A stretch of DNA of 64,000 nucleotides from Ovis canadensis (taxonomy: Eukaryota; Chordata; Mammalia; Artiodactyla; Bovidae), in contig NC_091247.1 of NCBI RefSeq assembly GCF_042477335.2, positions 4,176,501 through 4,240,500 of the forward strand. The letters are read 5' to 3'. The translations under genes were made by a program, and so were the position numbers. This document shows positions 33,126 to 43,977 of the stretch, one piece after another. The number at the start of each line of letters is the position of its first letter. The stretch's first letter is position 1. Below the pieces are notes generated by a model. That model saw only the letters and a program-made list of their open reading frames with translations, did not search any database and was not told the DNA's origin.

Positions 33126-34361
33126 TGTACAGTGCAGAGAAGCAGTGGATTCCTCTGGATGGGGTATTCCAAGCAAAATGTGCTATTTAGTCTCAAGGCT
33201 GTTTTACTTACACACTAAAAGTCTAAAACACACCACCTAATCAGATGGTAAGAATTTTTAAAAGTCCCCTTTCTATAACCCAAGTTTTTGGATGCCTGTT
33301 CTTTTTATTTCAAAAAATATTGCATGTAAACAAACACATAGTTTGAAGCCAAGCACAAAGGTAGCACAGGCACAGGATAAACATAGAAGATATACTGCTA
33401 TACATAACACACTTATTTTCCTATAGTCTTATTTCTGTATACACAAGATTGATACTCACTTTCCTTTCATACACCGAAGTACAAATCTGTGTCAAAGTCT
33501 TTAAAAAGTCATAATTCATTTTGCATTTAATTTTGTATTAGTACCAAAAACAAAACACCTTTGACTTCACCAATCTATTAGCCAAATGTCAAACTGATAA
33601 AATACAAAATGCTTCAAAGCCACCACCTCTTACACCATCCCATGAGACCACTTCATGGGACCTTTTTATGAAACTAACAGGATCTCATGATAGTGACGTA
33701 AGCAAGTTTTTACCTTAGGAAAAAATTACAAGATTTAGAGTTTTGAAATTCAATTCCAGTCAACTCATTCACAGTATTTCCACTAGGGAGTCTGCACCTT
33801 CACTTTATCATGTCAGTATGAAAGTACCATCATTCCCTGCTTTGCGGCCCCTCCCAAGCCTGGAATGAACGGATAAACAGCATGCAGGGGAGCCACTAAT
33901 ACTGTGCTAAATAAGCTCGCTGTCGAGGATCTCAGATCCTATACTAAGTCTCTCCCCTGGAGTATAGTTACAACCTAAAAAAAAAAGCAAGACAAGAAAA
34001 GCTGAATCACCTAATCAAAGAGGCTGTGGGGGGTGGGTGGATGGATGTTAAATACGCATGTACCAAAAGGACTAAACTTCCTTATAGGACACCTATATAT
34101 AAACAGTCACTTCCCTGTTAGAACTTACTGATCCCTCAGTAGGTTTTCAGAAATAGCCATCATAAAACACCACACATGCCGATGGGAGGCTGCACCCGCC
34201 TTACCAGACTCAGGCCAGCCAGCCAGTCCTGACGCTGATGTGCGTCTGTGCCATGGAAACTAGTCTTCATCTTCTGAAAAACCCAGCTCTATATCGGGAC
34301 CGTGATGCTGTGGTGAGTGGTCATTAGAAGCAACTCTGCAAATCTGACTTAATTCAATATG

Positions 34362-34579
34362 CGCTGTGCTTAGTCGCTTAGTCATGTCCAACTCTTTGTG
34401 ACCCCATGGACTGCAGCCTGCCAGGCTCCTCTGTCTGTGGGGATTTTTCAGGCAAGAATACTGGAGTGGGCTGCCATGCCCTCCTCCCAACCGGGGATCT
34501 TCCCAACCCGGGGATCGAACCCAAGCCTCCCGCATTGCAGGCAGATTCTTTACTGACTGAACCAGCAGGGAAGCCTTCA
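34362..34579 (-). mobile_element. Bov-tA SINE with 10-bp target-site duplication
   Basis: The antisense SINE runs from CGCTGTGCTTAGTCGCTTAG to CAGCAGGGAAGCC. It is flanked by ATTCAATATG at 34,352-34,361 and 34,580-34,589. It lies within the inferred GTF3C4 3' UTR, in sense orientation relative to that transcript. Confidence 0.92.
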
Positions 34580-34999
34580 TTCAATATGGCAGTCCAACTG
34601 CACACACTCTAACATCAGTCTGAACAGCAGACACGAAGATCTCAGCTCCAAAAACTTCTTTCAGGGTCAAGAAAGAGCAGTGCAAAGCTCAATGCCTATA
34701 CGACTTGAGACATGGCCCAAAACTCTGCTTGCAGCTGCCAGGTGATGCTTCCACTAAGAGCTGCAGGGCAAGTGCCTCACTTGAGCTCCGTTAGAGGCAT
34801 TCTAACAGTCCAACAGTGTTGAGGGGGAGGCTAGATGCTCAAGCCACTGTGTGGTGACCAGCCCTGCCGAGCTCCACAGACACGGGGAGTGGTGGGAGAG
34901 TGCACAGCGGTGTTCACGCTCCACAGCCCATGGCAGGCTAGCAGAAAGAAATGCATTATCTATCTGGCTATTTGCTGTCTGTGCTGTCCAATCTCTAAA

Positions 35000-35020
35000 A
35001 TGAAAAAAAAAAAAAAAAAG
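35000..35020 (+). repeat. Poly(A) tract
   Basis: About 17 A bases after CTCTAAAATG; on the GTF3C4 strand this is a poly(T) tract. Confidence 0.8.
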
Positions 35021-35321
35021 AGCAAAATCTACCTTTTATTTAAAAATTTGAGGCCTGCTGACCTGGAAGATAACCTGAATTTTTGCTTGTCAGGACTTAC
35101 TGGTATGGGAAGCAGAGCGGGTGTGGCAGGGAGCAGAAATGTAGTCCATTCTGCCTGAAATCCAGTCTGGAGGTGCTGGGCACTCCAACAGGGAGACTTT
35201 GAGGGAAAAATCAGATACAGTTTATTGAGCTCTTAACAGCTAACACTATTATATTACCTTCAGCAAGAAAAACTACTGTTTAATAGTTTCTTATAGGAAG
35301 GGAAGCCTTCTAGGAATGTAG

Positions 35322-35388
35322 CTTTTATTTTATTTTTATTTTTTTTTATTTTTTTATTTTTTTAATTTTAAAATTTTTAATTCTTACA
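35322..35388 (+). repeat. T-rich low-complexity tract
   Basis: TTTTATTTTATTTTTATTTT and similar blocks extend over about 65 bases. They read as A-rich on the GTF3C4 strand and contain several AATAAA-like hexamers that could act as alternative poly(A) signals. Confidence 0.75.
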
Positions 35389-36847
35389 TGCATTCCCAAA
35401 CTTTAGAAATTTTATCACAAACCTAATTTTCTATCAGACAGATAGCTCAGAGGGTGTCCTAAAGCTGAGAGAAGGAAAGGGAGAGAAATAGAGAGGGCCT
35501 CTCCTGGCAGGAGGAGCGAGGCAGAAAGGGGCCAGGAGCAGTGGGGACGGACGGAGGGATGGGCCTGTGGAAGTCGGACACTGACAGCACCCCTCCTTTC
35601 ACTCTGGGAGCTATGGCAACTCGCCTGACATGGTTCAGTGCTGCCCAGGGAGCGGGGACTCCATAAATGCAGCTCCATGTTCTTCCTGACAAGACCCATG
35701 AGCCTTGCTTTCTTCTGCATCTTAGCTCACACCATCACAATTACAACAGAATATATTTTAATATTTAATTATTACCCCGTGACATTCTTTTAACCTAATT
35801 AACTGGTGACGGCTGCTAACAGGTCTAGTCCCCACGCCCAACATTAACATTATCAAAAACTTCCTAGAGGGAGAAGCAGAAAAATGTCACACTCCACCAC
35901 GAGCTTCGCCAGTGCTTCTAATAACTTCTGACATTGAAAAATAATTGGTAGTTTTGGCAGATATGATAGCAGGCAGAGATGGCTTGAAGTCTGGGTCATG
36001 GACACAGGAGGATTTCAGAATGAATATCAGGCCTAACAAGCTATCAATTTCCTATCTACGATAATGGGAACAAACTAACCTTAGGCAGGGAAGACGTGAC
36101 ACAGGTGTGGATATCAGGTTCCCACGATGCAGTGCTGCCCTGGCTTCAAAGGTCCAGTCGTGGGGGACCTTTGCTTCTGCGCCGTCACACAGAGCAGCGG
36201 CATCACTGCCACTGCATCCACACCTATAGAGCCACAGAGCCTACAGAGCAGTGACAGCTGAAATTAACTTGAAATACACCCCCCAGGCCAGGGACATTTC
36301 AGGATGGAAGAGAGCGTACGGTACAAGTAAACCAGGAGAGACGGCCGGTCTGAAGACTCCCGGTGTCCCACCCGCTCTTCCAGGGCTTCACTGCTTGGCA
36401 CTGTCACCATGTGAGCTGACGTTTGGGACATTCAGAAGGGTACTGTGTCTGTGACGCTGCCATTAACTCACAGTCACCTCTCACCCTCACAGGTCAATGG
36501 ATTAACCTCCATGGAAGAGGGGAGGGGTGAGGAAACAGAGGAGGACTCCTGACTCAGTGGGCAGAAGTTTAGGCTGAGGCAGGTGTCAGCTGGACTTCAA
36601 AGTCTTAAGAATGCTGTTGGGCAGAGCCCCTGTACAGAGAAGCCACTTTCCAGTAAAATAGTTGCCAAGTTTACCCCTACAGATATACAGAATAATAACT
36701 CAGGCAACCCTTTTTAAGTTCACTCCTAAGAGTCAAAATTTCCCCCCAAATGCACAATAGATTTGAATAAAAACTTAATGTAAGTTTTAAATGGCAGCCC
36801 CACAAAGTTCCGCAATAAGAACAGAACAAGCACTAACTCTGATCTGT

Positions 36848-37168
36848 CGTTGCTGCTCAGTCCCTCAGGCGTGTCTCTTTGGGACCCCACGGACTGCAGC
36901 ACGCCAGGCCTCCCTGTCCTTCACCATCTCCCAGAGCTGCTCACACTCACGTCCATTGAGTCAGCGTGCCATCCAATCACCTTGTCCTCTGTTGTCCCTG
37001 TCTCCTCCTGCCTTCAATCTTTCCCAGCATCAGGGTCTTTTCTAATGAATCAGCTCTTCACATCAAGTGGTCAAAGTATTGGAGCTTCAGCATCAGTCCT
37101 TCTAATGAATATTCAGGACTGATTTCCTTTAAGATTGACTGGTTTGATCTTGCAGTCCAAGGACCAAA
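36848..37168 (-). mobile_element. BovB LINE 3' fragment, antisense
   Basis: From TTGCTGCTCAGTCCCTCAGG through CACGTCCATTGAGTCAGCGT to TTGACTGGTTTGATCTTGCA; a 5'-truncated BovB 3' end. Confidence 0.87.
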
Positions 37169-37194
37169 AAAGTAAGTGAAACTAAGCATGCTAT

Positions 37195-37340
37195 GGCAGA
37201 GAAGGCAATGGTACCCCATTGCAGTACTCTTGCCTGGAGAACCCCATGGGTGGAGGAGCCTGGTAGGCTGAGTCCATGGGGTCGCACAGAGTCGGACACG
37301 ACTGCAGCGACTTAGCAGCAGTAGCAGTAGGCATGCCATG
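37195..37340 (+). mobile_element. BovA2-type SINE half with AGC tail
   Basis: AGAGAAGGCAATGGTACCCC, GTCGCACAGAGTCGGACACG and the tail CTTAGCAGCAGTAGCAGTAG mark the second monomer of BovA2 and its typical AGC-rich end. A further partial SINE-like piece follows to about 37,400. Confidence 0.82.
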
Positions 37341-37512
37341 GGGCTTCCCTCGGGTCACACAGAGTTGGACACGGCTGAAGCGGCTGAGCACACACACAAG
37401 CAGGCACACTACGACTGTAACAAACCGCAGCAAGGCCGCGACAGGACCTCAGGTTTTCCTGCCATGCCTGCTGTAAAGGCTACAACTTTCTGGATTGTGC
37501 GCTCCATGATCT

Positions 37513-37722
37513 TCATGAGATTTCCCTGGTGGCTCAGACGGTAAAGCGTCTGCTGGCAATGCAGGAGACCCGGATTCGACCCCTGGGTTGGCAAGATCCC
37601 CTGGAGAAGGCAATGGCAACCCACTTCAGTACTCTTGCCTGGAAAATCCCATGGACAGAGGAGCCTGGTAGCTACAGCCCATGGGGTCGCAAAGAGTTGG
37701 ACACGACTGAGTGACTTTGCTT
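37513..37722 (+). mobile_element. Bov-tA SINE
   Basis: The sense copy begins TTTCCCTGGTGGCTCAGACG and ends GTTGGACACGACTGAGTGAC, with a CTTTC-rich tail. Confidence 0.9.
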
Positions 37723-38087
37723 TCACTTTCTTTCTTCATGATCTTAATGCTGCCTAGCTCTCGTTCTCTTGATAATCAATTGAACATGGTGAACCCTGAA
37801 GTCTGGACAAACACTCCACTTGAAATTGCCACCAAAATGAGAAAGACAAGCAGAAGACACCAGCAGAATGAAACAGCAGCAGAAATGCAGAATTAAACAC
37901 AGGGGACAAAAATGTGAATGGGAAACAAAAGACATTTCCAAGCAGACTGTTTGGAAGCGCCTCATAAAGGCCCGTCTCCAATATGTATGGACAGAGGGGG
38001 AAGATACTAGGAGGCAGACACTACAGGAGGGAGCAGTGCTTGTATTACATGCTCTCAAAAGAATAAGAGTTTCTCAGCAAGTCACCT

Positions 38088-38185
38088 CTGGGAGACAGTG
38101 GAGGACAGAGGAGCCTGGCGGGCTGCAGCCTGTGGGGTCGCAAAGAGTCAGACATGACTGAGAGACTGAAAAAAACAACTACTCA
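38088..38185 (+). mobile_element. BovB/Bov SINE 3'-end fragment
   Basis: CTGGGAGACAGTGGAGGACA, GTGGGGTCGCAAAGAGTCAG and an A-rich tail (AAAAAAACAACTAC) mark a 3'-end fragment only. Confidence 0.78.
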
Positions 38186-39473
38186 GTGAGGGCAAAAGTC
38201 TTTCACTAAGGACACAAAAATGAAAGCATGAAGAAGTGTTAGTATCAGTTAAATTTCACATTTTGTATTTCCTATTCAACTTCTCAGAAACAGGCACCTT
38301 TTCAAGGTGCGGGCATTACAGTCCTGTTAATAATTAGCACCAATCCCTCAGATACTTATTTAAAAATCCAAGAACACTGTAGTTCTAGAATGTCTATTTT
38401 TGATTTTAGGTTTTAAGACCAATTAACGTCTAACATCTCTTAACAGCCCACAGAAAAATACCTGTGTTATAAATACCAAGGATCTTTGCAGAGAGAAGGC
38501 ATTCCCAGGCTCTGGTTGACCCAGCCACATACACCATAGCACCAAGGCTCAAGGGTCCACATTCTGAGCTGTCCAGCTCTCTCTAGAAGTCTCTAGACAG
38601 ACTTGGGATAGAAATGAGACATCTGAACATGTCAACATGAAAAATAGTAAGGGTTTTAATACTAGGAGAAAATAAAGGAGAGAATATTCTTTTTCCTCTA
38701 TGTACAAACATCTCACCTGGTCATCACAGTTAAGTCTGAAGAGAGGTGTGACACAGGTTAACAGGAATACTATGACACCCTCATACACATGGAGGAGTTG
38801 GGGCAGAACTGACGACATGGGAGAGATCGTTAAAAAACAAGTCACAATTACGAGAGTCACCTGATCTTCCGACACATTAAAACTAACTTTAGTCTTGGCT
38901 TTAACCTCTTAAAAATATATAGTTTTAAGAAAATGGTTTCAATACGCACGAAAAAAAACTGGCGGGATGCAGATCTGAAGCTATTTGTTGAGAACAAAAT
39001 ATCAGGCCCACATACTGTTTTAGACAGTTGAGTATCTGCTAGACACCATGTGCCATGTGCCTGGTAACTAAAGCCTCCTGAAGCCACTAGACAGTTCCAG
39101 ACCTGGGCCAGGATTAAAGCCTAATTCGGCCTAGCGAGGCCCTTACCCACACTCCCTAGAAGAGGTCACTCTGTTGAGAAACAACAGGGTATCCACTGTG
39201 TTCAAACTGCTTCAGTCAATATATTTCAACACTTGAAAAATAAGTGGTAGGAGTGGGGGCTAACATTCATCTCAAAATGACTTAAGATCTCCGCACACAG
39301 TCCCTTTACAGATATCCTGTAGTCCCTGGAGATGGAGCACACACTTCAGCAGGGAGTTCCCAGGCTTACCGACCGTCACAAGGGCACCTTTCCACTTGTG
39401 GAGGCCAGGCCTGCGCCAGCGCGTCCCAGTGCTTCAGGATAGACGACACTCTCTGTCTTCCCACCGTGGACAC

Positions 39474-39538
39474 TCAGAAGACAGGAGAGTCGCAGAAAGG
39501 GCAGGGGCTCTGCAGTAACCTCTTGATCCAGTCAGGGT
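39474..39538 (-). CDS. GTF3C4: GTF3C4 coding exon 5 (C-terminus and stop)
   Basis: The exon encodes (D)PDWIKRLLQSPCPFCDSPVF followed by TGA at 39,476-39,474. The CPFC motif supplies the last pair of likely zinc ligands of the C-terminal zinc-binding region. The acceptor is TTTGGCAG. The first two bases (AC) complete the Asp codon begun in exon 4. Confidence 0.95.
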
Positions 39539-40929
39539 CTGCCAAAGGGAGACGAGTGATGGTGAGTGCACACTTCAGAGAAGGCAGTCAAATGGGACAC
39601 GCCCTGGGCCGACCAGTGTGCACATGTGGGTATTCTGGCCCCAATGCTCAGAGGTCCTCACTGTAACATTCCAGACGAGGCTGGACTAAATCTGTGGTTC
39701 CCAAAGTTAAATGTGTGATGAAACAGGAAAATAAAGATAACAAGCAAGTGTTTCTCATACATGGTTAATGTTAAAACTTACTCTGAAAACACTGTGTCGA
39801 CACTCTCCTCCTTTTACAGAACTCCCTGGCCTGTGAAATGCTCTGCTTACTGGTGAGTACTCTCCAGAGCTCAGAGATTCCCATTCTCCACAGGAGCTGT
39901 ATGTGGCTCGGTGCAAAGTCAACTGGCAGGTGTGCTTGTTTTTGAGTTTGTTCCCATCTTCCCTGATTTCCTGTCTAAACTGTAAACCAATTCTCAGTTG
40001 CAACAAGTGTTTAAAAGTCCCCCAAATTTGTTTCAAAATACTGCAGCCAGAGGAGAGGGGGAGGAGGCCTAGAGAGGAATCAAAAGATTATGAGCTGACG
40101 ATTTCTGAAGCACAGGCACATAAAAGTTTCTCATCCTCTTTTTCTCTACTTTTAGGATTACATTTTCCACATTAAAGAATTAAAACAGAACATAACATGC
40201 CAACACGTCCACTTCTCAGAATTAGAGAGCTTCAGCCAGTTTACAGCAAAAATCAAGAAGGCTGTGTGGTTTTACACAGAACATTCTGTGTAAAACATTT
40301 GAGACCACACGTTACCCCCAAAGTGTACACTGCCGTACACGTGCTGTCTAGTAAGCTCATTTGGTTAGTGTGATATTAATGAACCTTAGGTTATAAACTG
40401 GCATTCATGTGACTATTTAAATCGTCAATTCCTGGTTCATGTCTATGATCTTATTCCAACAGTTGATTCAGGAATGTGCACTTCGTCACTAGGGCTATCA
40501 GGAAGGAGAATATTGATGAACCAGAACAATAGCCCCACCGTGTCTACTAGAAGGATGCCTCCAGGTGCATGTCCCGTTTCAGCAAGGCTGTCTTTATCTA
40601 TGTTACCAGCTGCAGAGTTTTCATTCAAATATAATCTACATATGCCATCTAAAACAAAGTCACTGACATTTTTTGAATGAATAATTTGCAGTGACAGAAC
40701 AGCAAACTGCAGCCCTACTTACTCACATAGTATAATGCTATTTGGATGTTGGTGATTCCAGTGATCGTATGTTAATCGGTGGTGGGTTCATAACAACACT
40801 GTACAGAGTAAAGCGAACCTGCTCACTGTTCCCAATAGCCAAAGACCGAGGTGGGGGAGAGGGGGTGCCCCCGAGGCATCAGCATGTGAGTGTGCTCAAC
40901 CCCCCTGCCAAGGCCAGGGGAGCACCCAC
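39539..40929 (-). other. GTF3C4: GTF3C4 intron 4
   Basis: This 1,391-bp intron starts GTGGGT and ends TTGGCAG on the minus strand. I recognise no young SINE or LINE in it. It contains a short palindromic stretch near 40,270-40,300 (ACACAGAACATTCTGTGTAA). Confidence 0.85.
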
Positions 40930-41018
40930 CTTCTGGAATTGGATGGCGAGCGATGCTGTCATGGAGCAAACACCTTCTGTATATCAAACTCTGGCAGGAC
41001 TGGTAGGTTAGAAAGCAC
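40930..41018 (-). CDS. GTF3C4: GTF3C4 coding exon 4
   Basis: The exon encodes RCFLTYQSCQSLIYRRC and then LLHDSIARHPIPE. It is part of the C-terminal Cys/His-rich zinc-binding region (TFIIIC zinc finger family). The acceptor is CTTTCAG and the donor GTGGGT. It joins exon 3 within an Arg codon and exon 5 within an Asp codon. Confidence 0.94.
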
Positions 41019-41837
41019 CTGAAAGCAGAGAGATGGTATCATCAGTGCTAGCAACAGTGGAAAGCAGCACAGCGTTGAGGGTTAACTCACCACGGACAAT
41101 TATCCTCAAATGAGTTAACTAAGTGAAGGGCAAAAATGGTTGACAAATTCACAGCAACCATGTATCCCCCTGCACAGGACAGCTGGCTAGACCCACCACA
41201 CATTAGTAAAGGGGAAGTGCCTGTGTCAGGCTAAGCCAAGAGATACAAGGCTTCTGATCCAGACAGTCACTGCAGCCTGGGAAAGAATGCAGTCTGTTTA
41301 TACCCGACGATACTGTGAGTTTTCATACGTTAAAAAAAATCAACTATATATCAGAAATTATTGTTAGTGATTTTTAAGATTAGGTATAAGCACAATGTTT
41401 AAGACTAATGGCACAGTGGTGAAACCTTGAAAGATATAGAAGACACAATTAGCGGTACAAAAAAATAAGGGCCATAAACAAACGCTCAGAGATTCAATTC
41501 CATCCAATGACCCTTCACTGAGCATCGGCCAGGATCTGGCAAGTAAGGGCAGGTGGGAGCAATGGGAAGTCAGAGAGAGCTGCTGGGTTCTGCAGGGAAG
41601 GGTTTCTGAAAGCTAACAGGATTTAGGAAGAGCAATAACGAGTAAATCACACAAAGAAGGGAGGTGGGGGAAGGAGTTCCTCGTCGGTTCACCTTGAGTA
41701 AAGACCTGGGTGCATAGGAAGAAAGACTATACCTGAATGAGAGCAGGCAGCCATTCTCACTGGAAGTTACTTCAGTCAGCAAAAATGCAAATGATTTTTG
41801 TGGAAGAAGCCATTCGAGTGACAACAGAGGTTATACA

Positions 41838-41960
41838 TGAAAACTCTGGAGCCAGAAGGCCAGGTTCTCAGCTCTGCCACTAACCACCTGTATGACTGTG
41901 GACAAATTACTGAACATCCCCAGGCCCCAGTTTCCTCATCTGTGCCCAACATGTGGCTTG
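41838..41960 (+). repeat. MIR SINE fragment
   Basis: The order AACTCTGGAGCCAGAAGGCC, TCAGCTCTGCCACTAACCAC, GTATGACTGTGGACAAATTA and CAGTTTCCTCATCTGTGC is the classic MIR layout in sense orientation. Confidence 0.8.
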
Positions 41961-42304
41961 AGGTGTGTGCTGCTGAGCACCGTGCCTGGTGCACTGGCAG
42001 CACCAAGAAGTGCTGGTTGCTGTTGTTACAAGACCACTACTATTCCTAGTCTCCCCTGAAACGTAAGTCTGAACAGTTAAATTAGAAAAAAGTATAGGTA
42101 TACAATAAAGACTGGAAAAAAATCCCAATATCAGTCAACAAGTGAGGAAATAATGGAATATCCATACAATGGGAAACTCTACGGCTGTTAAGAATGGAAT
42201 CTATCCACTGATATAGAAAATAACCACAACATTTTGATAAGAGAATTGGGACATTATTAAGGTAGTTATATGTAGTAAAATCCTGTTTCTATCGAAAATA
42301 AAAG

Positions 42305-42470
42305 TAAACAATTTAGCGAGTGCCTATCACATATCAGACATTGTTCCAGAAATAGCCAGGAACAAAACAACAAAATTCCCTGTCTTCACGAAGCTTTCTA
42401 CTCTAGAGGGAGGAGAAAAATCCAAAGTAAAAGAATATATTAAGTAGTGATAACTGCTAAGGAGGGAAAC
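42305..42470 (+). repeat. L2-like 3' fragment
   Basis: GCGAGTGCCTATCACATATC, AATTCCCTGTCTTCACGAAG and GTAGTGATAACTGCTAAGGA match the L2 3' end layout. Confidence 0.6.
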
Positions 42471-42884
42471 AGAGCCAGGATGAGGGATGAAGGCTACCAA
42501 GAGGGGAGAGGGATGTCATTGGGTGTCATGATGTTAGGCAGCCTGGTTGGGAAGAAGCCCTGCTGGAAGAGCGGTCCGAGCAGAGAGGACGGCCAGTGCA
42601 GATGTCCGGGGTGGGAGGGATGTCGCGTGTACGAGGAAAGACATGGAAGATGGGTTGGGAGATAACTGTAATAATCTGGGCAAGAGATGATGTTTCTTGG
42701 ACCAGGGATGTAGAGGTGGAGGTAGTGGGAAAAGCTGGATTCAAGTCTGAAATGCCTTTAAAACTTCCAAACAAAGCAACTGAGCAGGTGCTTAGATATG
42801 AAGCCTGGACTGAGGGAAGAGATTCAGACTAAAGTGATGTTTACGTCGCCAGTGCACAGATCATACGCAGCAGCCCAGGGAGAG

Positions 42885-43105
42885 AGCTGTGGGCTTCCCA
42901 GGCGGCTCAGTGGTTACAAATCCACTTGCCAGTGCAGGAGCTGCAGGCAACTTGGTTCGATCCCTGGGTTGGGAAGAACCCCTGGAGAAGGGAATGGCAA
43001 CCCACTCCAGTGTTCTTGCTTGGAGAATCCCAAGGACAGAGGAGCATGGTGGGCCATAGCCCACGGAGTCGCCGAGAGTCGGACATGACTTAGCACACAC
43101 ACTGT
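42885..43105 (+). mobile_element. Bov-tA SINE
   Basis: The sense copy begins GGGCTTCCCAGGCGGCTCAG and ends GTCGGACATGACTTAGCACA with a CA tail. It is antisense to the GTF3C4 transcript. Confidence 0.9.
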
Positions 43106-43417
43106 AGGGAGAGTGCTGATAGAAGAAAAACAGGTCCAAAGATGGACATCAAGGAGATACTGTGTCCAGGAAGCCAGACGATGCAACGGTGCTCTATGGA
43201 GGAGGAAAAGGGCGGGATCAACAGCGTCAAACACAGCCCACAGGGCCACAGAGTGGTCCTCTCAGAGTGAGACTGAGGAGAGAGGAGGGGAAGACTTCTA
43301 CCCTTTGTTAAACCAAACAGTACAGGAGCACTTTATTTCCTATTAACTTTATTGGCCTTTGCTTTCATCATAATGATTTTTTAAATTTCAGCACTAACTT
43401 CAAAGTAAAATAGTATT

Positions 43418-43622
43418 GTGTGTTAGTCACTCAGTCATGTTTGACTCTGTGACCCCATGGACCATAGCCTGCCAGGCTCCGCTGTCCATGGAATTTTCCA
43501 GGCAAGGATACTGGAGCGGGTTGCCATTTCCTTTCCCAGGGCATCTTCCCGACCCAGGGATCGAACCTGGGTCTCCTGCATGGCAGGTGGTTGCTTTACC
43601 ATCAGAGCTACCAGGGAAGTCG
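43418..43622 (-). mobile_element. Bov-tA SINE with target-site duplication
   Basis: The antisense copy runs from GTGTGTTAGTCACTCAGTCA to CTACCAGGGAAGTCG. It is flanked by ATAGTATT at 43,410-43,417 and 43,626-43,633. It is 225 bp from GTF3C4 exon 3. Confidence 0.9.
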
Positions 43623-43846
43623 AATATAGTATTACCAAAACTAACAGAGAAACCCCTATTACAACAAGCAGTTACAAAAACACTACTACTAAAGGGTTTC
43701 AGTCAAACAGATGGAAAAAAAACCACAGCAGGTTTTATGGCAGCAGCTTTTCTCCAACCTGATGGCATGGGCACCATACCCTTTGGATAAACACTTGACA
43801 GTGGTCTGTGGGGCACAGAGCTGGAAAACGCGCAAAAGCAGCTTAC

Positions 43847-43977
43847 CGGAGCCAAATGTGGCCATTGGAGCAGACGGCCTGCTTGCGATCTGTGAACGGC
43901 AAGATTTCCTTACACAAACTACAGTGCTCAGGGAAGGTCTGCTTGTTCATCTTCTTTGAGATGTGTCCAATCAGCAC
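43847..43977 (-). CDS. GTF3C4: GTF3C4 coding exon 3
   Basis: The exon encodes VLIGHISKKMNKQTFPEHC and then SLCKEILPFTDRKQAV, ending CSNGHIWL. The CxxC pair (HCSLC) and the CSNGH motif are the first ligands of the C-terminal zinc-binding region. The acceptor is TTTTACTAG and the donor GTAAGC. The exon begins on a codon boundary and ends after two bases of an Arg codon. Confidence 0.95.

Larger units (their letters stand above)
32361..39473 (-). other. GTF3C4: Probable long 3' UTR of GTF3C4
   Basis: The sequence downstream of the GTF3C4 stop (reading the minus strand) contains no other recognised gene. It is AT-rich over long parts, with overlapping AATAAA hexamers at its far end. Unlike the flanking intergenic block it holds long unique stretches (32.4-34.3, 34.6-36.8 and 38.2-39.4 kb) with a few SINE insertions. 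I infer a terminal exon of up to about 7 kb. A shorter 3' UTR with earlier cleavage is possible, and transcript data are needed to fix the end. Confidence 0.5.
41019..43846 (-). other. GTF3C4: GTF3C4 intron 3
   Basis: This 2,828-bp intron holds a MIR (about 41,838-41,960), an L2-like piece (about 42,305-42,470) and two Bov-tA SINEs in opposite orientations near its 5' side. The donor is GTAAGC. Confidence 0.85.
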
